A stretch of DNA of 10,742 nucleotides, from positions 1 to 10,742 of the forward strand of contig JBKPCR010000540.1 in the NCBI GenBank assembly GCA_046727435.1, in the 5' to 3' direction. Source of the DNA: CAVPRW01 sp046727435 [NCBI: bacterium]. GTDB taxonomy: Bacteria; Tectomicrobia; Entotheonellia; J063. Below are positions 6,815 to 10,742 of the stretch, in pieces; the stretch's first letter is position 1; the number at the start of each line of letters is the position of its first letter. The notes beneath the pieces are model-generated. The model saw only the letters and a program-made list of their open reading frames with translations, made no database searches and had not been told where the DNA came from. A program made the translations under genes and the position numbers.

Positions 6815-6999
6815 TCACGACTGCCGAGCAGTACCAGAAGGCGCAAGAGGAGCTGCACCAATTAGAGGAACGGCTGCACCGCTTACAGCAGCGTCATCCC
6901 CTGGGAGCGAAGGGATTCACCAAGGCGGGTATTCGGAAGATGATTGCCCGTCTGCATGAAGAACTGGCGCTCTATGAGGGGAGTCTAGAAGTGCGCTAG
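6811..6999 (+). CDS. Small coiled-coil partner of the DUF6932 protein (antitoxin-like)
   Basis: 62 aa, acidic-basic and strongly helical: QYQKAQEELHQLEERLHRLQ is a heptad coiled coil, and AGIRKMIARLHEELALYEG is a second amphipathic helix. The start overlaps the DUF6932 stop in ATGA, so the two are almost certainly co-transcribed and coupled. Length, composition and position resemble small antitoxin or HTH-like partner proteins that open ITTxxQY. I see no DNA-binding motif I can name with certainty. Order is putative NTase first, small protein second. Confidence 0.7.
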   Translation: MITTAEQYQKAQEELHQLEERLHRLQQRHPLGAKGFTKAGIRKMIARLHEELALYEGSLEVR

Positions 7000-7207
7000 G
7001 CTCATTCCTCATAACGAAAAACCTGGCACACCCTGGCACAATAGCCCTCGTTTGCTGTCATATGCACGTCGCAGTGATGCTGCATCGCTCACCTCGCCCC
7101 CGCCCCAGGCTTGGCTTGCTCCATCAGCGGAATGGGCCGGGACCAAACAGCCGGCCATCGCCCGCCTCGAAAGCCTCGACTATGGGAGAGCCTCCGGCCG
7201 TTGATGA

Positions 7208-7226
7208 AAGAATCCTCAGGATTCTT
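7208..7226. repeat. 19-bp palindrome (operator or hairpin)
   Basis: AAGAATCCT-C-AGGATTCTT: nine-base arms with a single central base. As RNA it could form a 7-bp stem with a CTCAG loop. No T-run follows. It may be an operator for the promoter at 7368 or part of a dispersed repeat. Confidence 0.4.
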
Positions 7227-7249
7227 ACTCTGTCGTATCGCCGCCCTTG

Positions 7250-7362
7250 GGTAGTGACTCAGTTTGAAATTTAGCGTCATTCCCGCGCAAGCCAGAACCT
7301 TGCAAAATCAATGACTAGCAAGGTCCATGCTTTTGTAGGGACGACGAAAATGAGTCACTACC
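7250..7362. mobile_element. 113-bp MITE-like element with 12-bp TIRs and 8-bp target duplication
   Basis: GGTAGTGACTCA (7250-7261) and its exact reverse complement TGAGTCACTACC (7351-7362) form the ends. They are flanked by identical CGCCCTTG at 7242-7249 and 7363-7370, as expected for an 8-bp target duplication. The interior is non-coding and holds a 7-bp stem (ACCTTGC 7297-7303 with GCAAGGT 7318-7324). An 8-bp duplication occurs with IS66, ISL3 and IS1595 family transposases, any of which could have moved it; no transposase is inside. Intact ends and duplication suggest a fairly recent insertion. Confidence 0.8.
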
Positions 7363-7367
7363 CGCCC

Positions 7368-7396
7368 TTGCGACAGGTCGAGACGTCTGGTATGGT
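7368..7396 (+). promoter_or_regulatory. Candidate promoter of the small gene at 7596
   Basis: TTGCGA (7368-7373), a 17-base spacer and TATGGT (7391-7396) match sigma70 in 4/6 at each box. The TTG of the -35 lies in the right-hand MITE target duplication, so insertion rebuilt or displaced the sequence upstream of the promoter. Confidence 0.35.
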
Positions 7397-7491
7397 GGGG
7401 GACGCTATCCGTCGATTGCCGTCATTTCATGCTTGCCGTCCTCTCCTCACCCGTGATGAGATGCTGCGGGGGCTGAGCTAGAGAGGTCAGA

Positions 7492-7649
7492 GCCCCTGGC
7501 GGTGCGATCGCACTCACGTCGGGGGCGCGGCAAGTCCCGTCGGGGGTCCGGAAACGGTAGGTGAGGCTCGCAGGCATGAGGAGGACGTCTTCGGAATGCC
7601 TCAGGAAACGGTTGAACAAGCCTTCATCGAACGCTGTCGGGCGATCTCT
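7492..7649 (+). repeat. Direct repeat copy 2 (leader and start of the small gene)
   Basis: Counterpart of 6024-6184. It covers ~104 bases of leader plus the first ~18 codons of the gene at 7596. Conservation of the non-coding leader as well as the coding start shows that leader and gene were duplicated together. Confidence 0.65.
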
Positions 7650-8012
7650 CGGCAGCTCCTGCCGGCATTGCTGGCCGAGCATCGTGGGAACATGATCGCG
7701 ATCGAGCCCGAGAGCGGAGATGATGTCCTCGGCGAGAACCTGGACAGTGCCTTGGTGAATGCACTCGCGCAGTATCCGCACCGGCGGTTCGGGTTTTTTC
7801 AAGTTGATGAGTCCCCCGCTGTTGTCAAGTTGAGATCACGATGTTACGGGGAGCCATCGATGCTCTCGGCCAGATTCGAGTCCCCATTGAACTGGTCGCC
7901 GCTGATAGCCGTGGCGGTCCTGCTCAGATCCGCGTGTAGGGATGTTCTTCCCAGCCGGGATGGGTTACGGATTGCGTGGACGAGGCAGTCCGGTCCTGGT
8001 GCATCGCCGTAG
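7596..8012 (+). CDS. Small DUF5678-like protein, stop lost and extended
   Basis: The real domain is about the first 84 codons: MPQETVEQAFIERCRAISRQ, LLAEHRGNMIAIEPESGDDVLGEN and ALAQYPHRRFGFFQVDESP. The pattern 'xxxRGxxIAIxPxSGDxxxGxx...AxxxYPxxxFxxxRV' is typical of small DUF5678-like proteins that sit just before clan AA aspartic proteases. After AVVKLRSR the frame runs on for ~55 codons that resemble no domain. CGATGTTACGG at 7839 would read CGA-TGA in the usual ATGA overlap, so a single A-to-T change could have removed the stop. The start ATG has AGGAGG 11 nt upstream. Function unknown. Confidence 0.6.
   Translation: MPQETVEQAFIERCRAISRQLLPALLAEHRGNMIAIEPESGDDVLGENLDSALVNALAQYPHRRFGFFQVDESPAVVKLRSRCYGEPSMLSARFESPLNWSPLIAVAVLLRSACRDVLPSRDGLRIAWTRQSGPGASP
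7841..7939 (+). pseudogene. Stub of a clan AA (retropepsin-like) aspartic protease gene
   Basis: ATG 7841 opens MLRGAIDALGQIRVPIELVA and stops at TAG 7937-7939 after 32 codons. The opening 'MxRGxxDALGQxRVPIEL' is that of small retropepsin-like proteins that next carry the catalytic VDTGF(T/S)G motif. The stub ends before that motif and I find no DTG downstream in any plus frame. It starts inside the extended frame of the preceding gene, as expected for an ancestral 4-nt overlap. Confidence 0.55.
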
Positions 8013-8101
8013 TCCTGGCTTCGATGGCCCTCTGGTGGTACACTGCAGAGCCGACCTTGACAGGAGGGCGGGAGCAGTTTGCAGAGCTCAGGAGTGAGAA
8101 C

Positions 8102-8389
8102 ATGGCCATTCCAGGCCCGTTCATGGATGAAATGATCCAGGTGGTGAAAGTCGATCGCGACACCTTGATCAGTCGGGGTATTGCCTCGCTGCTGAAAGAA
8201 CAGAAGCGCCTCGTGTTGCTAGAGCGCCTGCAGTTGCTCGCGCGGCATGGCGTGCGAGGCCGGGAAGCATTGAAGTGGGCTATCCAAGAGGGGAGCGTGG
8301 AGGAATATCTCACGTGGGAAGATGTGAGTGTGCGAGAGAACCTCGACGCGGAGATCGCAAGCATCGAGGGATATCTCAACACGTTATGA
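8102..8389 (+). CDS. Antitoxin-like small helical protein
   Basis: 95 aa from ATG 8102, with AGGAG (8090-8094) 7 nt upstream; the in-frame ATG at 7976 adds unlike sequence. After IQVVKVDRDTLISRGIASLL comes a charged helical stretch (KEQKRLVLLERLQLLARHGV), REALKWAIQEGSVEEYLTWED and an acidic end. The layout (short N-terminal strand, long helices, acidic C-terminus) fits a type II antitoxin. Its stop TGA overlaps a following ATG at 8386, the usual junction with a toxin gene, but the frame there (to 8694) resembles no toxin and overlaps the antisense ATP-binding gene by ~250 bases. So the partner seems lost. Antitoxin role is inferred. Confidence 0.6.
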   Translation: MAIPGPFMDEMIQVVKVDRDTLISRGIASLLKEQKRLVLLERLQLLARHGVRGREALKWAIQEGSVEEYLTWEDVSVRENLDAEIASIEGYLNTL

Positions 8390-8446
8390 AGATCAGGATG
8401 CCCCCCTGTCCTCGCGATGAGATGTCAACGAGAGATGGCAACGATG

Positions 8447-9844
8447 TCATCCGCTGTCTCTGGGACGGCTTGACCGCTCATTCACGGGTCGAAGACCGGC
8501 CAGGCAGGCCGCTGTGGTACGATAACGTTGTAGCCGACTACGCGGCTTGTCGGGGATGGTCATCTCCAGCCACCCAGCAGCCAGTAGAGGTTCGAGGTGA
8601 GATCGTTGAAAGTGTCTCCTGTCCTTTAAGCCAGCGACCTGTTGGAGTTCCTCACGAGAGCGTGGTTGCTGGGCACCCTCAAGCAACGCGGTGACTTGGG
8701 GGGTGACTTGGGGAGTAAGCCCCACCTGTACCCGGAAAATGACCACCATTGAGCCTGTAACTTCTCGGAATTCAGGCGGTGTGATGCCGGCATCCAGACA
8801 TTGAGCGATCACGCGGTTGGTGCCACGGCCCCACTTTTCGATGCGTCCCGCACGATAGAACACCTCAGCAATGATCGGATTGCGTTGAATCGAATCGTGT
8901 TCACGCGACAGATCATCGGGGGTGATCCCTGTGGGGAGCCGTCCAGCGCTCCAGATCTCGATACGGTCATCGAAGATCGCCAGCGCCACCGCGCCGCCTG
9001 CAATAGTGTAATCACGGTGGATCAAGGCATTGACCAAGATTTCACGCAGGGCATCAGGGGGAATCAGAGGTCGGTCCATACGTTCAAGCCGACCGGGTTC
9101 GATTCGCCCAGGACGAGGCAGGTGACGCTGACACAAGAGCAGTGCTTCTTCGAGAAGCTGAAAGGCTGAGCCACGTATCTGCCGCTGGTCGAGGAATTCG
9201 GTTTTGTCAGGGGCTGTGAAGCGTGCCATCCGCAATTCACATTGGGGGAAGTCAGGTAGAAAGCGTTTGCCGAACAGGATGACAGCCGCTCGCAAGAGCG
9301 TGCCACCACGACGAACGCCAAGACGATCAAGTAGACGACCGAGGTCTTTTCCCACCGGCTCAACCAGTCTCCCAGACGCTCGCGCCGATTCCACGACTCG
9401 GAAGATCTTCTCCCGGTCGATGTCTCGAAGGCTGGCCCGCTCGGCTTCTTGATTCTCCCATCGCCGCTTGCTGTGGGCACGCTCTAATAGGAGTTGCTCG
9501 TATGGCGTCTGCGGCATTCTCCGAGTCGTGCTCTGAACACGCTCATACGCCCGCCCTTGAAAAGTGAAAGGGATCGTATCCGACAGGCCATCGACCTCGA
9601 AAACGAGCACTTCACGACCAATCTCCAATTGGACGCGAGCGATATCGATTCGAGCAGGCGGCTCAAAGCCATCTAGGCCCTGGGCAAGGTCACGCAAAGT
9701 CTGATCTGACACCTCTTGCCCCATGAGTGTTCCATCAGATCGGACCCCAAAAACCACCGTTCCGCCATTACCATTTAAAAATGCACACACCGTCTGCAAA
9801 CCTTCGCGCAACTCTCGATGTATAACCAATGGGCATTTGGGCAT
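8447..9844 (-). CDS. AlbA_2 / HATPase_c_4 ATP-binding regulator, 5'-truncated
   Basis: Domains in order (465-aa numbering from ATG 9844-9842): AlbA_2/Schlafen-type domain (ELREGLQTVCAFLNGNGGTV, VFGVRSDGTLMGQEV, 10-110); helical linker; HATPase_c_4 with N-box ALREILVNALIHRDY (265-279) and RIEKWGRGTNRVI (334-346); a TPQVTPQV linker (377-384); and a C-terminal winged helix (SREELQQVAGLKDRRHFQRS, TIPDKPRSRLQRY). This is the COG2865 group, called RecG-like helicases or transcriptional regulators. The usual start (ExxxxEFK, just before ELREG) is missing: upstream of the RE at ~9817 the frame reads antisense IS256 transposase. A reading frame opens back to 9988, but those residues and even ATG 9844 are fused sequence. 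Probably non-functional or altered. Confidence 0.85.
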   Translation of the reverse strand: MPKCPLVIHRELREGLQTVCAFLNGNGGTVVFGVRSDGTLMGQEVSDQTLRDLAQGLDGFEPPARIDIARVQLEIGREVLVFEVDGLSDTIPFTFQGRAYERVQSTTRRMPQTPYEQLLLERAHSKRRWENQEAERASLRDIDREKIFRVVESARASGRLVEPVGKDLGRLLDRLGVRRGGTLLRAAVILFGKRFLPDFPQCELRMARFTAPDKTEFLDQRQIRGSAFQLLEEALLLCQRHLPRPGRIEPGRLERMDRPLIPPDALREILVNALIHRDYTIAGGAVALAIFDDRIEIWSAGRLPTGITPDDLSREHDSIQRNPIIAEVFYRAGRIEKWGRGTNRVIAQCLDAGITPPEFREVTGSMVVIFRVQVGLTPQVTPQVTALLEGAQQPRSREELQQVAGLKDRRHFQRSHLEPLLAAGWLEMTIPDKPRSRLQRYRTTAACLAGLRPVNERSSRPRDSG

Positions 9845-10366
9845 CTGGGCGGCCTTGGGCGAGCAGCAACCAACGGCAGCCGAGCCACGCAGCTGGACCC
9901 ATCGGATCACCAATGTGCTGGAGGCCATACCACAGAAGTACCAGGCGGAGGCTCGGACCTGACTGGGCGCCATGCCGTATGCCGACACGCCGGCCGCGTG
10001 CGAGCAGCGGCGGGCACCATTTGACAGGCGTTACCGCCCGCGGGCCCCGAAAGCGGGTGAGCGGCTGAGGCCTGATTGGGAGCGACTGATCAGCTTCTCC
10101 CAGTGCCCGCGCGCACATGGGCGCCACTTGCGGACCACGAATGTGGTGGCGTCCCTCGTCGCGGCGGGGCGGCGGCGTACAACGGCGGCGAAACGGGTTA
10201 AGAAGGTGGACGCAGCGCCAGCGATGAGTCGGAAAGTGCTCCAGGTCGCGGAGAAGACCTTGCGGCGGCTCAATGCCCGGCGTGACTGCCGGCGGTGTAT
10301 GCTGGTGCAACATCCGTGGATGGAATCCAACAGCGCACTGTCAACCACCAGGAGGTTGCCGCCTGA
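9828..10366 (+). pseudogene. IS256-family transposase, C-terminal remnant
   Basis: NGHLGIWAALGEQQPTAAE, TNVLEAIPQKYQAEART, then an in-frame TGA (9960-9962), then AMPYADTPAACEQRR, PKAGERLRPDWERLISF, HLRTTNVV, RRRTTAAKRVKKVDAA and KVLQVAEKTLRRLNA: this is the IS256 C-terminal third. Normally conserved positions have changed (HWRHLRTTNVVESPFA is now HGRHLRTTNVVASLVA), which marks decay. Near 10285 the frame shifts, and the family ending VYAGATSVDGIQQRTVNHQE continues to TGA 10364-10366. The DDE aspartates lie upstream of the lost 5' part. The left junction (9817-9828) is fused to the AlbA_2 gene on the opposite strand. The right end of the IS is likely near 10390-10400 (CACACTTATTGACAAAACCTC). 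Confidence 0.88.
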
Positions 10367-10710
10367 TCCGATCTACACACTTATTGACAAAACCTCCTCG
10401 CCCCAAAAGATTATCCAAAAATCCTAGACAATATTAGGGCTCGTTCCCGTATCTGTCTATAGAACTTAAGTTTACTGAAAAAGCATATTTGATTGATTTT
10501 ATTGAAAAAATGACGTAATAGCCGGTGAGCCTTATGGATAGGAGGGTACTTATACTTGCCCTCACACCATAATGTCAAGTCAAAAATATCATACCAATAT
10601 CATCAATACCTTCGCCAAAATGCGCTCACTTGAAGGGGCTTCCATCGTAGATCTATCGTAGAGTTGTCGTCCACCACGACTGCAACTCTCAACCTATGAG
10701 GAAGCCCCGC
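10367..10710. other. AT-rich intergenic stretch between two insertion sequences
   Basis: No gene seen. The first ~30 bases are probably the right end of the IS256 remnant. From ~10400 to ~10620 base composition turns strongly A+T-rich, unlike the rest of the window, and probably includes the left end of the next insertion sequence, whose boundary I cannot place. The last 75 bases hold the hairpin at 10635-10708. Confidence 0.5.
10635..10708 (+). promoter_or_regulatory. Hairpin that would sequester the transposase ribosome binding site
   Basis: GGGGCTTCC (10635-10643) pairs perfectly with GGAAGCCCC (10700-10708), which includes the GAGGAA Shine-Dalgarno of the ATG at 10711. Inside, AGAGTTG (10660-10666) pairs with CAACTCT (10683-10689) and TCGT (10667-10670) with ACGA (10676-10679). 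ATCGTAG also occurs twice (10644-10650, 10655-10661). In other insertion sequences, such hairpins block translation of transposase from outside transcripts. Confidence 0.55.
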
Positions 10711-10742
10711 ATGGACATTTTAGCACTTTGCCAATGCCTCCA
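10711..10742 (+). CDS. Transposase, first ten codons only (3'-truncated by window edge)
   Basis: ATG 10711 with GAGGAA about 8 nt upstream codes MDILALCQCL before the window ends. This opening matches, from memory, DDE transposases of an IS701/IS4-like group that begin MDILALCQCLxPHxTxTTxRQ. Only ten residues are visible, so the family is tentative; the hairpin leader and AT-rich flank support an insertion sequence. Confidence 0.55.
   Translation, partial: MDILALCQCL

Larger units (their letters stand above)
7000..7595. other. Intergenic region with palindrome, MITE, promoter and repeat copy 2
   Basis: About 600 bases without a convincing gene. From the left it contains a 10-base tandem (ACCTGGCACA CCCTGGCACA, 7021-7040), GC-rich sequence with no recognised content, a 19-bp palindrome (7208-7226), the MITE (7250-7362), a candidate promoter (7368-7396) and the 5' part of direct repeat copy 2 (7492-7595). 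Confidence 0.6.

Noticed and set aside
7021-7040. ACCTGGCACA CCCTGGCACA tandem as a possible CRISPR or iteron array
   Set aside because: Only two 10-base units; no array, no spacers, no initiator gene.
7422-7802. Minus-strand frame containing YRFRTPDGTCRAPDVSAIAPPGA, Uma2-like in sound
   Set aside because: The plus strand carries the gene with a Shine-Dalgarno and a family pattern, and the equivalent minus frame in copy 1 is shifted. The resemblance to PDvaxV is probably chance.
8386-8694. 102-codon plus frame overlapping the antitoxin-like stop by ATGA
   Set aside because: It resembles no toxin and most of it is antisense to the conserved winged-helix end of the ATP-binding gene.
9845-9988. 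Longer N-terminus of the ATP-binding protein from ATG 9988
   Set aside because: It is antisense to conserved IS256 transposase sequence and lacks the family's EFK lead-in.

Overview
The window comes from a GC-rich bacterial chromosome. The left third is ordinary acyl-CoA metabolism. The rest is an accessory region of small nuclease-like, nucleotidyltransferase-like and antitoxin-like genes mixed with broken genes and insertion-sequence remnants. This mix (CaiB/BaiF transferases and crotonases beside Uma2, DUF3782, DUF6932 and IS256-type genes) is common in large environmental genomes such as Tectomicrobia, NC10/Rokubacteria, Chloroflexota and some Proteobacteria. The window cannot decide among these, and there is no rRNA or tRNA to help.

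Region 1 (1-3065). The 3' end of an NDP-forming acyl-CoA synthetase (Succ_CoA_lig-like domain) is followed by a REP-like hairpin. A divergent pair follows: a family III (CaiB/BaiF) CoA-transferase on the minus strand and a crotonase on the plus strand. Their shared 285-base spacer holds a perfect 14-bp palindrome and a plausible sigma70 promoter. Together the three genes suggest CoA activation or transfer followed by beta-oxidation-type isomerisation or hydration of an unknown acid.

Region 2 (3066-5600). A Uma2-family endonuclease gene is broken by four frame changes. Next come two minus-strand coiled-coil genes. One is a DUF3782-type protein with a PD-(D/E)XK-like core. The other is a related unnamed protein whose last ~28 codons are antisense to an inverted second copy of its family's own 5' end.

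Region 3 (5600-8400). Small genes and debris. A DUF6932 (nucleotidyltransferase-like) gene overlaps a 62-aa coiled-coil partner by 4 nt. A ~160-bp unit occurs twice as a diverged direct repeat. The second copy heads a small DUF5678-like gene that appears to have lost its stop codon into a stub of a clan AA aspartic protease. A 113-bp MITE-like element with perfect 12-bp inverted ends and an 8-bp target duplication lies just upstream. An antitoxin-like gene without a recognisable partner closes the region.

Region 4 (8447-10742). An AlbA_2/HATPase_c_4 ATP-binding regulator (minus strand) has lost its 5' end at a junction with a decayed IS256-family transposase. An AT-rich stretch follows, then the first codons of another transposase behind a hairpin that would sequester its ribosome binding site.

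I found no CRISPR array and no clear complete new defence system. The most noteworthy points are the MITE with its intact target duplication, the fold-back inverted duplication in the 4822-5487 gene, the IS256/AlbA_2 junction that misplaces a start codon, and the DUF6932 two-gene cassette.
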